From the NCBI GenBank assembly GCA_028283745.1, contig JAPWJZ010000007.1, forward strand, positions 1 to 64,000: 64,000 nt of DNA. The letters run 5' to 3'. A program made the position numbers and the translations under genes. Positions within the stretch are counted from its first letter, which is position 1. Each line of letters opens with the position of its first letter. The notes beneath the pieces are model-generated. The model worked only from the letters and a program-made list of their open reading frames with translations. It ran no database searches and was not told where the DNA came from. Below, piece after piece: positions 1 through 8,233 of this stretch. This stretch comes from Micavibrio sp. (lineage in GTDB: Bacteria > Pseudomonadota > Alphaproteobacteria > Micavibrionales > UBA2020).

Positions 1-82
1 ATCGTCTTCACAGGCCGGGTAATTGCGATTCCCCCAAACCGGGGATGAGTCCTCGCTCATGGTTACGGCGCCGTTAGCCATA

Positions 83-97
83 TTAACGTTTCGTTAG
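83..97. promoter_or_regulatory. Candidate CtrA binding site, one mismatch
   Basis: The sequence reads TTAA-N7-TTAG, one base away from the CtrA consensus TTAA-N7-TTAA. CtrA represses replication initiation by binding several such boxes in Cori. A further TTAG half-site sits just upstream at 74-77. Confidence 0.5.
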
Positions 98-252
98 CAA
101 TTTCGAAGCGCTAGCGGACTGTCCCCATAGTTCACAGGCTCGCGCCCACATGTGGGTCGAGTCTGAATGGTTCCATGACAGGCAGGTGACAGGCAGCGTC
201 GCTGACGGGTTTTCCCCGTTAGGCACTTGCTCACCATCTCCTACAATCTTCC

Positions 253-267
253 TTAAAATCTTCTTAA
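253..267. promoter_or_regulatory. CtrA binding site, perfect TTAA-N7-TTAA
   Basis: TTAA at 253-256 and TTAA at 264-267 are separated by exactly seven bases, matching the full CtrA consensus. It lies about 80 bases before the hemE start, where C. crescentus has a CtrA site overlapping the strong hemE promoter. It may therefore control both hemE transcription and origin firing (inference). Confidence 0.65.
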
Positions 268-346
268 AGAAAGAAGGTAGAAAGGAAGAAGGCCTCCGGG
301 GAGATACGGGCTTGAGCCCACGGGCCTGACGGGATTTAAGGCCTGC

Positions 347-1381
347 ATGACCTTCAAGCCCTCCGTCCAACCCAAGCTCCTTTCCGTTCTGGATGGCCAG
401 AGGGCCGAACGTCCGCCCGTGTGGTTCATGCGGCAAGCGGGACGCTATCTGCCGGAGTACCGGGCTGTTCGGGCCACCGAGCCGACCTTTATCGATTTCT
501 GCCTGAACCCGGAAAAGGCGGCCGAGGTCACGCTGCAGCCCATGCGGCGGTTTCCTTACGACGCGGCCATCGTCTTCGCCGACATCCTGCTGATCCCGCA
601 GGCCCTGGGCCAGAAGGTTTGGTTCGAGGCGGGCGAGGGGCCCAAGCTGGGCGAGCTGCCGTCGATCGAGTCCATGCGCGATCTGACGGGACAGGCCGGC
701 CAGGCGCTGGGCGCGGTGGGCGAAACCTTGAGCCGTGTCCGTTCGGCCTTGGAGCCGGAACGGACCTTGATCGGCTTTGCGGGCGCGCCCTGGACCGTGG
801 CGACCTACATGATCGAGGGCGGATCCAGCGATCGTTCCGGCGCGCGGACCTACGCCTACCAGAACGCTGAAAAGCTGGACGCCCTGATCCAGGTTTTGGT
901 CGACGCGACGATCGACTATCTGGCCATGCAGGCCGCGTCCGGCGCCCAGGTTCTGAAGCTGTTCGAGAGCTGGGCCGAGGGTCTGTCGGAACCGTTGTTC
1001 GACCGGCTGGTCACCAAGCCTCACACCGCCATCATCGAGGGCTTGCGCGCCAAGGGCGTGACCACGCCGATCATCGGCTTTCCGCGGGGGGCCGGAACCC
1101 TGGTGGAAACCTATGCCGCGCGAACGCCGGTTCAGGGCGTGGCGCTGGACACCCAGGCCTCCGCCGCGCTGGGTCAGTCGATCCAGAAGACCAAGGCCAT
1201 CCAAGGGGCGCTGGATCCCCTGTTGCTGCGGGCCGGCGGCGACGCCTTGCTGGCGCGGGTCGATCAGCTTCTGGAGCAATGGGGGCAGGGCCCCTACATC
1301 TTCAACCTGGGTCACGGCATTTTGCCCGACACGCCGATCGCCCATGTCGAGGCGGTGCTGGCCAGGGTCACTGGCAAATGA
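347..1381 (+). CDS. hemE: Uroporphyrinogen decarboxylase
   Basis: Cytoplasmic haem-pathway enzyme that removes four carboxyl groups from uroporphyrinogen III to give coproporphyrinogen III. The 344-residue product has the usual family length. The signature RQAGRYLPEYR spans about residues 29-39, and the catalytic Asp lies in IVFADIL at about residue 79. The GFAGAPWTVATYMIEGG stretch in the middle also fits the family. Its stop overlaps the hemH start (ATGA), so hemE-hemH-hemJ form a translationally coupled operon. The Cori-like region upstream matches the Caulobacter hemE-origin arrangement, where hemE transcription is linked to replication initiation. Confidence 0.97.
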   Translation: MTFKPSVQPKLLSVLDGQRAERPPVWFMRQAGRYLPEYRAVRATEPTFIDFCLNPEKAAEVTLQPMRRFPYDAAIVFADILLIPQALGQKVWFEAGEGPKLGELPSIESMRDLTGQAGQALGAVGETLSRVRSALEPERTLIGFAGAPWTVATYMIEGGSSDRSGARTYAYQNAEKLDALIQVLVDATIDYLAMQAASGAQVLKLFESWAEGLSEPLFDRLVTKPHTAIIEGLRAKGVTTPIIGFPRGAGTLVETYAARTPVQGVALDTQASAALGQSIQKTKAIQGALDPLLLRAGGDALLARVDQLLEQWGQGPYIFNLGHGILPDTPIAHVEAVLARVTGK

Positions 1382-2400
1382 CGACCTCCGAGGCGAAGGG
1401 GCGCAAGATCGCCGTCGTCCTGTTCAATCTGGGCGGACCGGATGGGCAGGACGCCGTCCGGCCTTTCCTGTTCAATCTGTTTCGCGACCCGGCGATCATT
1501 GGGTTGCCGGCCTTGCTGCGGTATCCGATCGCCGCACTGATCGCTGGCGCGCGCAACAAGCTGGCCAAGGAAAACTACGCCCTGATGGGCGGCGGTTCGC
1601 CCTTGCTGCCGGAGACGGAAAAACAGGCGAGGGCGCTCGAGGTTGATCTGGCCGCCCGTTTTCCGGACGCCGAAACCCGTTGCTTCATCGCCATGCGCTA
1701 CTGGAAGCCGCTGTCGGGCGAGACCGCCAAGGCCGTGAAAGCCTTCGCTCCGGACGAGGTCGTGCTGCTGCCGCTCTATCCGCAGTTCTCCTCGACCACG
1801 ACCGGTTCGTCGTTGAAGGCCTGGAAGCGCGCCTATCGCAAGGGTCCGGGCCGGACCACGACGGTCTGCTGCTATCCGACGGACGACGATTTCATTCAGA
1901 CCCATGCCGACCTGATCGAGGCGGCCTACGACAAGGCCGGTCGTCCTGGTCCGGCGCGTCTGTTATTTTCGGCTCATGGCCTGCCCGAGAAGGTGATCCT
2001 GGGCGGGGATCCCTATCAGCGGCAGGTCGAGGCGACGGCCGCCGCCGTCATGGCCAGGCTGGGCGAAGGCTGGGACTGGCGGGTGACCTATCAGAGCCGG
2101 GTCGGCCCGATGAAATGGATCGGTCCCTCGACCGAAGACGAGATCCGCTCGGCCAGCCAGCAGGGTCTGGCCTTGGTGATCACGCCGATCGCCTTCGTCT
2201 CGGAGCACATCGAGACGCTGGTCGAGTTGGATCACGAATATCGCGAGGTCGCGTTCAAGGCTGGTTGCCCGGTCTATGTGCGCGTGCCGGCGCTCGGGGT
2301 CGCGCCCGGTTTCATCCGAAGCCTGGGCGGCGTGGTCCAGAGCGCGTTGCAATCGCCGGGCCGGGTCCAGTGCGAGAACACGCAGGGAGCATGCGTATGA
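1378..2400 (+). CDS. hemH: Ferrochelatase
   Basis: Inserts ferrous iron into protoporphyrin IX, the last step of haem synthesis, at the inner face of the membrane. The product is 340 residues. The metal-site His lies in SAHGLP at about residue 200 and the conserved Glu in FVSEHIETL at about residue 276. The N-terminal NLGGPDG motif is typical. I chose the ATG at 1378 because it overlaps the hemE stop in an ATGA junction and gives a normal ferrochelatase N-terminus. The longer open frame from 1279 would only add hemE-antiphase sequence. The gene overlaps hemJ at its 3' end in the same way. Confidence 0.96.
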   Translation: MTTSEAKGRKIAVVLFNLGGPDGQDAVRPFLFNLFRDPAIIGLPALLRYPIAALIAGARNKLAKENYALMGGGSPLLPETEKQARALEVDLAARFPDAETRCFIAMRYWKPLSGETAKAVKAFAPDEVVLLPLYPQFSSTTTGSSLKAWKRAYRKGPGRTTTVCCYPTDDDFIQTHADLIEAAYDKAGRPGPARLLFSAHGLPEKVILGGDPYQRQVEATAAAVMARLGEGWDWRVTYQSRVGPMKWIGPSTEDEIRSASQQGLALVITPIAFVSEHIETLVELDHEYREVAFKAGCPVYVRVPALGVAPGFIRSLGGVVQSALQSPGRVQCENTQGACV

Positions 2401-2864
2401 TGGATTTCCTGGCCGGCCATTTCGACCTGATCCGCGGGCTGCACATCATCTTCGTAATGGCCTGGATCGCCGGCATGCTGATCCTGCCGCGCCTGTTCGT
2501 CTATCACATGAAGGCCGAACCTGGCTCCGACATGGACGCGCTGTTCAAACTGGCCGAGCTGCGCACCCTGCGGATCATCATCAATCCGGCGATGATCCTG
2601 GCCTTGCTGATGGGTTTGCTTCTGGCGATGGTCGACACCCAGCGCCTGGGTCATGATTTCTATCTCCAACCCTGGGCCCTGACCAAGATCGCGGCCTTGA
2701 TCTTCCTGTTCGGTTGGCATGGGTTCGTCTCCAAGGCCCTTCGCCAGTTCGCCGCCGGGACCAACACCCGGTCGGAGAAGTTCTGGCGGATGACTAACGA
2801 ACTGCCGTTCCTGGCGGCGATCGTGATCGTGCTGTCGGTGACCACTAAGTTCCTCAGCCACTAG
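2397..2864 (+). CDS. hemJ: Protoporphyrinogen IX oxidase, HemJ family
   Basis: Membrane enzyme that oxidises protoporphyrinogen IX to protoporphyrin IX, the substrate of the preceding HemH. The roughly 155-residue product has about four transmembrane helices and the HemJ N-terminal pattern LHIIFVMAWIAG followed by LPRLFVYH, with the conserved His, Trp and Arg. The ATG at 2397 overlaps the hemH stop (ATGA) and lies 7 bases after a GGGAG ribosome site. An ATG at 2391 in the same frame is possible but too close to that site. The hemE-hemH-hemJ operon thus carries three late haem steps, not in pathway order. Confidence 0.9.
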   Translation: MMDFLAGHFDLIRGLHIIFVMAWIAGMLILPRLFVYHMKAEPGSDMDALFKLAELRTLRIIINPAMILALLMGLLLAMVDTQRLGHDFYLQPWALTKIAALIFLFGWHGFVSKALRQFAAGTNTRSEKFWRMTNELPFLAAIVIVLSVTTKFLSH

Positions 2865-3137
2865 GGTTCGACCGGCTCCGCTTGACCGGGCCCGTCGCTT
2901 GTGGTTCCCATCCGAAACAGACAGGTCGCCCTGCGGCCTGTTCCCGCCTTTACGGACCGGCGCTCGTCCTGACGCGCCCCCGAAGACCGGTTTCGCCGAA
3001 CGCTTCGAAGGTCTGTCCCCCGATCGATACGCGCCGTCGTCATGGCGCGACCCGCTCGCCGCTTCACCGCGACGAGTCCGTTTTAGAACCAAGGCCCGGC
3101 TCGCATCTTCGCGGGCCGCGCGACGTTGAGTGTCACT

Positions 3138-4556
3138 ATGACCGACCAAACCGAAAACCAATCTGAAGCCGAAGAGCCCATCGTCGATACGACGGCCGAG
3201 GCTTCCAACGATCCGCAAGGCGCGCCCGACGGCGACGACAATGGCGGCGATGACGATTCCGAAGTGGGCGCCACCGTGGCGGCTATGGGCCTGAAGACCA
3301 TGTCCCTGCAGGAGCTGAAGGAGAAATCCCCGGCCGACCTGTTGGCCTTCGCCGAGACCTTCGAGGTCGAGAACGCCAACTCCATGCGCAAGCAGGACAT
3401 GATGTTCGCGATCCTCAAGACCCTCGCCGAAGAAGGCGTGGAGATCTCGGGTTCGGGCACGATGGAAGTGGTGCAGGACGGCTTCGGCTTCCTGCGTTCG
3501 CCGGAAGCCAACTATCTTCCGGGTCCTGACGATATCTACGTGTCGCCCTCGCAGATCCGCAAGTTCGGCCTGCGCACCGGTGACACCATCGAAGGCGCCA
3601 TTCGCTCGCCGCGCGAAGGCGAACGCTACTTCGCCCTGACCGGCGTCTCGAAGATCAATTTCGAAGGTCCCGACAGCGTCAAGCACAAGGTCCACTTCGA
3701 CAACCTGACGCCGCTCTATCCCGAAGAGCGCTTGCACATGGAACTGCCCGATCCGACCATCAAGGATCGCTCGGGCCGGGTCATCGACATCGTCGCGCCT
3801 CTGGGCAAGGGCCAGCGCTGCCTGATCGTCGCGCCGCCCCGCGTCGGCAAGACCGTGATGCTGCAGAACATCGCCAAGTCGATCGAGACCAACCACCCCG
3901 AGTGCTACCTGATCGTCCTGCTGATCGACGAGCGCCCGGAAGAAGTCACCGACATGCAGCGGACAGTGAAGGGCGAGGTCATCGCCTCGACCTTCGACGA
4001 GCCGGCGACGCGCCACGTCCAGGTGGCCGAGATGGTCATCGAGAAGGCCAAGCGCCTGGTCGAGCACAAGCGCGACGTCGTCATCCTGCTGGACTCGGTC
4101 ACCCGTCTGGGCCGCGCCTACAACACCACCGTCCCGTCGTCGGGCAAGGTGCTGACCGGTGGTGTCGACGCCAACGCCCTGCAGCGCCCCAAGCGCTTCT
4201 TCGGCGCCGCGCGGAACGTGGAGGAGGGCGGTTCGCTGTCGATCATCGCCACCGCCCTGATCGACACCGGCAGCCGCATGGACGAAGTGATCTTCGAAGA
4301 GTTCAAGGGCACCGGTAACTCGGAAATCGTCCTGGACCGCAAGGTCGCCGACAAGCGCATCTTCCCGGCCATCGACGTGCTGAAGTCCGGCACCCGCAAG
4401 GAAGAGCTGATCACCCCGCGCGACCAGCTGCAGAAGACCTACGTGCTTCGCCGCATCCTCAACCCGATGGGCGCTTCGGACGCCATCGAGTTCCTGCTGG
4501 AGAAGATGCGTCAGTCGAAGACGAACGGAGATTTCTTCCAGAGCATGAACACTTAA
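3138..4556 (+). CDS. rho: Transcription termination factor Rho
   Basis: Hexameric RNA helicase that ends transcription at Rho-dependent sites. The 472-residue protein has an acidic N-terminal extension (about residues 1-50, rich in Glu/Asp/Asn) that is longer than in E. coli and common in alphaproteobacteria. A cold-shock-type RNA-binding domain follows ([13 protein letters not shown]). The Walker A loop APPRVGKT is at about residues 232-239 and the Walker B region is [13 protein letters not shown] chose the ATG at 3138 over a TTG twelve bases upstream. A strong hairpin terminator and a parS site follow the stop. The 273 bases between hemJ and rho show no other gene. Confidence 0.97.
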   Translation: MTDQTENQSEAEEPIVDTTAEASNDPQGAPDGDDNGGDDDSEVGATVAAMGLKTMSLQELKEKSPADLLAFAETFEVENANSMRKQDMMFAILKTLAEEGVEISGSGTMEVVQDGFGFLRSPEANYLPGPDDIYVSPSQIRKFGLRTGDTIEGAIRSPREGERYFALTGVSKINFEGPDSVKHKVHFDNLTPLYPEERLHMELPDPTIKDRSGRVIDIVAPLGKGQRCLIVAPPRVGKTVMLQNIAKSIETNHPECYLIVLLIDERPEEVTDMQRTVKGEVIASTFDEPATRHVQVAEMVIEKAKRLVEHKRDVVILLDSVTRLGRAYNTTVPSSGKVLTGGVDANALQRPKRFFGAARNVEEGGSLSIIATALIDTGSRMDEVIFEEFKGTGNSEIVLDRKVADKRIFPAIDVLKSGTRKEELITPRDQLQKTYVLRRILNPMGASDAIEFLLEKMRQSKTNGDFFQSMNT

Positions 4557-4562
4557 GCTTGG

Positions 4563-4578
4563 TGTTTCACGTGAAACA
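4563..4578. other. parS: parS centromere site (perfect palindrome)
   Basis: The 16-mer TGTTTCACGTGAAACA is the canonical ParB-binding palindrome. It lies between the rho stop and the rho terminator, about 7 kb from parB. ParB loads here and spreads to form the segregation complex (known of the family). Confidence 0.93.
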
Positions 4579-4580
4579 CG

Positions 4581-4613
4581 AAGGGCGGCCGGTGCAAACC
4601 GGCCGCCCTTTTT
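4581..4613 (+). terminator. Rho-independent terminator of rho
   Basis: A perfect 13-base-pair GC-rich stem (4581-4593 with 4598-4610) encloses a GCAA loop and is followed by T residues. It lies 24 bases after the rho stop. It also sits between the convergent rho and quinone oxidoreductase genes, and the A residues on its left side may let it work in both directions. Confidence 0.85.
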
Positions 4614-4674
4614 GTTTGTCCTGCCCCCTTGGGGGACGATGCCGGTGAACCCGGTCTAGGGACTCAAAACCGCT

Positions 4675-5640
4675 CTACGGAATGAGCAGCGTCGCTCCGG
4701 TCGTTCGCCGACCTTCCAAAGCCTCATGCGCCTTGCGCGCTTCGGCCAGCGCAAACGTCTGCCCGATCTCGATCTTCACCGCGCCGGACTCCAGCACCGC
4801 GAACAGAGCCGCCGCGCTCTCGTCCAGCTCTTGCGTCGTGGCGATATAGTCGAATAGGCGGGGACGGGTGACGAACAGCGACTTGCCCGACAGCTCCAAG
4901 GGGGCGAATGGCGGAACGGGGCCTGAGGCGTTTCCGAAGGTGGCCAGCACGCCGCGACGACCCAGGCTCTTGAGGCTGGCCTCGAAGGTGTCCTTGCCGA
5001 CCCCGTCATAGGCGACCGCCACGCCCTGGCCGTCGGTGATCTCCAGCACGCGCGCCGCGACATCGTCCTGCCCATAAAGGACAACGTGATCGGCGCCGTG
5101 CTCCCGGGCGATCGCGGCCTTGGCCTCAGTCCCGACGGTGGCGATCACCGTCGCACCCAGCGCCTTGCACCATTGGACCAGGATCTGACCCACCCCGCCG
5201 GCGGCGGCATGGACCAGGACGGTCTGACCCGGTTCGACCTTATGGCAGCGGCGGACCAGGAACTCGGCGGTCATGCCCTTGAGCATCACCGCGGCGGCCG
5301 TTTCCAGGCTGACCGCGTCGGGGACTTTCACCGCGCGGTTGGCCGGCACGACCGCCAGTTCGCTATAGGCGCCGAGCGTGCCGTTATAGGCGATGCGGTC
5401 ACCGACCTGGAACCGGTCAGCGCCGTCGCCCACCGCCTCGACGACACCGGCGGCCTCCAGACCCAGCACCGCGGGCATCTTCAGCGGATAGAGACCGCCA
5501 CGATGATAGGTGTCGATGAAGTTCAGACCGACGGCCTTGTGACGAACCAGAACCTGGCCGTGGCCGGGAGAAGGGATTGGCAGGTCGACGGCTTCGAGCA
5601 CATCGGGACCGCCAGTACGAACAGCTTGTATGGCCAGCAT
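4675..5640 (-). CDS. NADPH:quinone oxidoreductase, zeta-crystallin-like MDR family
   Basis: A 321-residue medium-chain dehydrogenase/reductase without zinc ligands, expected to reduce quinones with NADPH in the cytoplasm. The N-terminal GroES-like domain contains GLNFIDTYHRGGLYP and PAVLGLEAAGVVEAVG. The Rossmann nucleotide-binding loop is HAAAGGVGQILVQ at about residues 145-157, followed by GADHVVLY. It starts 4 bases after the stop of the upstream dienelactone hydrolase-like gene, so the two probably form an operon. The exact substrate cannot be read from sequence. Confidence 0.88.
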   Translation of the reverse strand: MLAIQAVRTGGPDVLEAVDLPIPSPGHGQVLVRHKAVGLNFIDTYHRGGLYPLKMPAVLGLEAAGVVEAVGDGADRFQVGDRIAYNGTLGAYSELAVVPANRAVKVPDAVSLETAAAVMLKGMTAEFLVRRCHKVEPGQTVLVHAAAGGVGQILVQWCKALGATVIATVGTEAKAAIAREHGADHVVLYGQDDVAARVLEITDGQGVAVAYDGVGKDTFEASLKSLGRRGVLATFGNASGPVPPFAPLELSGKSLFVTRPRLFDYIATTQELDESAAALFAVLESGAVKIEIGQTFALAEARKAHEALEGRRTTGATLLIP

Positions 5641-5644
5641 CGGG

Positions 5645-6340
5645 TCAGCCCAGGTTCGACTTGAAGAAGGCCAGGCTGCGGGCGTTGGCCGTACCGGCGT
5701 CGGCCGCGTCGTAGTGCTCGCCGCCCACTCGGGCGAAGGCGTGATCCCGGCCGGGATAGGTGTGAGCCTCGATCTGCAGGTGATCCTTGAGCGCGTCGAG
5801 AATGACCTTCTGCGCTTCCTTGGGCACGAACTGATCTTCTTCCGCGATGTGGATCAGCAGGGGGCGGGTCAGCTTCTCGGCCTCCGCGACGTACTTTTCG
5901 ATGCCTACGCCGTAATAGGCGATGCTGGCGTCGCTGTCCGTGCGGGTCGCGGTGAGATAGGCCAGCAGTCCGCCCAGGCAGTAGCCGACGGCGCCGACCT
6001 TGCCGCTGACGCCGTCCAGGGCGCGGGCCGCAGCGATGGTCGCGGCGATGTCGGAGACACCGGCGTCGACGTCGAAGGCGTTATAGAGCTCGAAGGCCTT
6101 CTTCCATTCGGCTTCGCTCTGGTCGGTGATGTCGACACCCGGCTCGATCCGCCAGAACAGGTCGGGGCAGATAGCGACGAAACCCTGGGCGGCCAGGCCG
6201 TCGCAGATGTCGCGCATGACCTTGTTGACGCCGAAGATCTCTTGAATGACGACCAAGGCCGGGGCGGACGGCGCCGAAGGCCGCGCCACATAGGCCGAAA
6301 AAGCGCCGTCCGGCGTGGTGATCGTGAGGGTCTCGCTCAT
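5645..6340 (-). CDS. Dienelactone hydrolase family protein
   Basis: A 231-residue alpha/beta hydrolase. The nucleophile Cys lies in GYCLGG at about residue 120 and the catalytic His in PGRDHAFAR near residue 205, with an Asp in between (EEDQFVP), which is the dienelactone hydrolase triad. The early motif VVIQEIFGVN is typical of this family. True dienelactone hydrolases cleave 4-carboxymethylenebut-2-en-4-olide. Many homologues are general esterases, and no aromatic-degradation genes are nearby, so the substrate is unknown. It is first in a two-gene operon with the quinone oxidoreductase and divergent from the DUF6489-type gene. Confidence 0.88.
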   Translation of the reverse strand: MSETLTITTPDGAFSAYVARPSAPSAPALVVIQEIFGVNKVMRDICDGLAAQGFVAICPDLFWRIEPGVDITDQSEAEWKKAFELYNAFDVDAGVSDIAATIAAARALDGVSGKVGAVGYCLGGLLAYLTATRTDSDASIAYYGVGIEKYVAEAEKLTRPLLIHIAEEDQFVPKEAQKVILDALKDHLQIEAHTYPGRDHAFARVGGEHYDAADAGTANARSLAFFKSNLG

Positions 6341-6455
6341 AGGGGCGCTCCGTATCGATAGGCGTCGATGGGACTTTCGACCGAAGCGCTCTAACGTGCG
6401 CCGTTGCGGTCAGGGCATAACAATATCGTGCCCCCACGGCAGGGAACCCCAGATC

Positions 6456-6713
6456 ATGAAGATGACCATTGAGATTGACTGCTCGCCGGTGGAGGCCCGG
6501 GCCTTCCTGGGCCTGCCGGACGTCACGGCGCTGAACGACCATCTGGTCAAGGAGATGCAGGACCGCATGACCAGCAACATGGCCATGTTGGCGCCCGAAG
6601 AGCTGATGAAAAACTGGATGGCGTTCGGGACGGGCGCCCAGGATCAGTTCCGCAAGCTGATGACGGCGGCCGCAGGCGCGGCCGTGGGCGGCATGGGCGG
6701 CAAGCGAGAATGA
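6456..6713 (+). CDS. Small conserved protein, DUF6489-type
   Basis: An 85-residue soluble protein with an amphipathic helical pattern, Met-rich in the middle ([24 protein letters not shown]) and Gly/Ala-rich at the end. It resembles the alphaproteobacterial DUF6489 family as I remember it. No function is established. The ATG at 6456 gives the natural N-terminus MKMTIEID, whereas the upstream part of the open frame has no support. Its stop overlaps the mnmE start (ATGA), so it is co-translated with mnmE. Confidence 0.75.
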   Translation: MKMTIEIDCSPVEARAFLGLPDVTALNDHLVKEMQDRMTSNMAMLAPEELMKNWMAFGTGAQDQFRKLMTAAAGAAVGGMGGKRE

Positions 6714-8053
6714 ACGATACGATCTATGCGCCGGCCACGGGTGCGGGGAGGTCGGCTGTTGCGGTGATCCGGGTTTCGGGACCGCGGGCGGCCGACGCGG
6801 TCCGCGTCCTGGCGGGTGATCTGCCCAAGCCGCGCCTTGCGGCTCTTCGAAAGCTAACCCATGGGGGCGTCGCCTTGGATGACGCCCTGGTTCTGTGGTT
6901 CCAGGGACCGGCCAGTTATACCGGGGAAGACGCGGCCGAGTTTCACGTGCACGGCGGTAGGGCCGTGGTCGAAGCCGTGCTCGAAGCGCTGTCCGCCGAG
7001 GGTCTGCGTCTGGCCGAGCCTGGCGAGTTCACGCGGCGGGCCTTCGAGAACGGCAAGCTGGACCTGACCCAGGCGGAGGGCGTCGCCGACTTGATCGACG
7101 CGGAAACCGAAGCTCAGAGGCGGCAGGCCCTTGGCCAGTTGGGCGGCGCGCTCAGCCAGCGCTACGAAGCCTGGCGCGGCCTTCTGGTTCAGGCCCTGGC
7201 CATGCTGGAAGCAGCGGTGGACTTTCCAGACGAAGAGCTTCCCGAGGATGTGGCGGCCCGCGCCCGGCCAGGTCTCGAAGCTTTGGAGGCCGAGATTGCT
7301 CTTGCCCTGAGCGATGCTTCAAGGGGACGGCGAGTACGCGACGGTTTCCGGATCGCCCTCGTCGGCGCGCCCAATGCCGGTAAGAGCACCTTGCTGAACG
7401 CCTTGGCTGAACGGGACGCCGCCATCGTCACATCGACGCCGGGTACGACACGGGACATCATCGAGGTTCCGCTGACCTTGGGCGGTTACAAGACCTTGCT
7501 GGCAGACACCGCCGGTTTGCGCACCACCGATGACGCCATAGAGGCCGAGGGGGTGCGTCGTGCCCGGGCCTGGGCGGCGGAGGCGGATCTGCGCTTGTGG
7601 GTCATCGACGCGGCGATGTTCCACGTGAAACAGGACAACGAACTGTCTGTGATTCAATCCGGCGACTGGGCGGTCGTGAACAAGATCGACTTGGTGGACG
7701 CCTATCGGCTGGAAGAGCTCCGTGAGGTTCTAGCCACCCAGGGTCTTCGGGTGATTGAGCTTGCCGCGAGGAAGCCGGGCGGGGCGGAAGAGGCGAGGGC
7801 GGCTTTGACGTCCCACGTGGTCGACGCCCTGTCCGGCGCCGAATTTCCGGCGGCGACGCGTATTCGCCATGCCGAAAGCCTGACCGAGGCCCGGTCCTAC
7901 CTGCAAAGGGCCTTGTCAGACGTGGGGCTGGAGGTGGAGCTGGCGGCTGAAGATGTCCGTCTGGCCGCACGGTCCCTGTCCAGGATCACGGGGCGCATCG
8001 ACCCCGAGGATGTGCTGGATCGTGTCTTTTCAAGCTTCTGCATCGGGAAGTGA
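6710..8053 (+). CDS. mnmE: tRNA modification GTPase MnmE (TrmE)
   Basis: With MnmG it makes the 5-carboxymethylaminomethyl group on wobble uridine 34 of certain tRNAs. The 447-residue protein has the N-terminal tetrahydrofolate-binding domain, then a helical domain interrupted by a Ras-like G domain: G1 GAPNAGKST at about residues 219-227, G3 DTAGL and G4 NKID. It ends with the essential FCIGK motif, whose Cys is catalytic. A variant parS site lies inside the coding sequence at 7617-7632 and another directly follows the stop. Partner mnmG lies downstream. Confidence 0.97.
   Translation: MNDTIYAPATGAGRSAVAVIRVSGPRAADAVRVLAGDLPKPRLAALRKLTHGGVALDDALVLWFQGPASYTGEDAAEFHVHGGRAVVEAVLEALSAEGLRLAEPGEFTRRAFENGKLDLTQAEGVADLIDAETEAQRRQALGQLGGALSQRYEAWRGLLVQALAMLEAAVDFPDEELPEDVAARARPGLEALEAEIALALSDASRGRRVRDGFRIALVGAPNAGKSTLLNALAERDAAIVTSTPGTTRDIIEVPLTLGGYKTLLADTAGLRTTDDAIEAEGVRRARAWAAEADLRLWVIDAAMFHVKQDNELSVIQSGDWAVVNKIDLVDAYRLEELREVLATQGLRVIELAARKPGGAEEARAALTSHVVDALSGAEFPAATRIRHAESLTEARSYLQRALSDVGLEVELAAEDVRLAARSLSRITGRIDPEDVLDRVFSSFCIGK
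7617..7632. other. parS: parS-like site inside mnmE
   Basis: TGTTCCACGTGAAACA differs from the perfect parS palindrome at one base (C for T at the fifth position). It lies inside the mnmE G-domain coding region and encodes ordinary residues (MFHVKQ), so the coding sequence and the centromere share these bases. Confidence 0.8.
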
Positions 8054-8069
8054 TGTTCCACGTGGAACA
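8054..8069. other. parS: parS-like palindrome after mnmE
   Basis: TGTTCCACGTGGAACA is a perfect palindrome that differs from canonical parS symmetrically at two positions. It begins on the base right after the mnmE stop codon and is one of two sites packed within 75 bases. Confidence 0.82.
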
Positions 8070-8112
8070 TCGCCTTGAACTGTCCACAGGCTGATCACAG
8101 ATGTCTGGGACG

Positions 8113-8128
8113 TGTTTCACGTGAAACA
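8113..8128. other. parS: parS centromere site (perfect palindrome)
   Basis: A second exact copy of TGTTTCACGTGAAACA, in the mnmE-mnmG intergenic region and 44 bases from the preceding site. Together these are probably the densest part of the centromere visible here. Confidence 0.93.
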
Positions 8129-8233
8129 CCCGGGAGCGACTCGCCGTGCTGGGGAGTCGCGCGTATAAGGCGGCTTACGCCCCGCCGCGACGTCTGACGC
8201 CGCGTTGGGGGCGTTCGCATTGAGGCGCGTAAC

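Larger units (their letters stand above)
1..346. promoter_or_regulatory. Cori-like replication origin flank and hemE upstream region
   Basis: This 346-base gene-free stretch lies directly upstream of hemE. In Caulobacter crescentus the chromosome origin Cori lies beside hemE. Visible signals are one perfect and one near-perfect CtrA box, three GANTC (CcrM methylation) sites at 27-31, 47-51 and 159-163, and one TCCCCA element at 122-127 like the weak DnaA W-boxes described for Cori. A purine-rich AT-leaning tract lies at about 240-290. I found no strong DnaA box. The window starts inside the region, so the rest of the origin is probably beyond the left edge. Origin identity is inferred from context and motifs, not proven. 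Confidence 0.6.

Noticed and set aside
2882-3166. Small ORFs in the hemJ-rho gap
   Set aside because: No ribosome site or family match; the frames overlap the rho start and look like chance GC-rich reading frames.
6939-6954. parS-like CACGTG site in mnmE
   Set aside because: Only one arm matches (GTTTCACGTG) while the other reads CACGG, too far from the palindrome.
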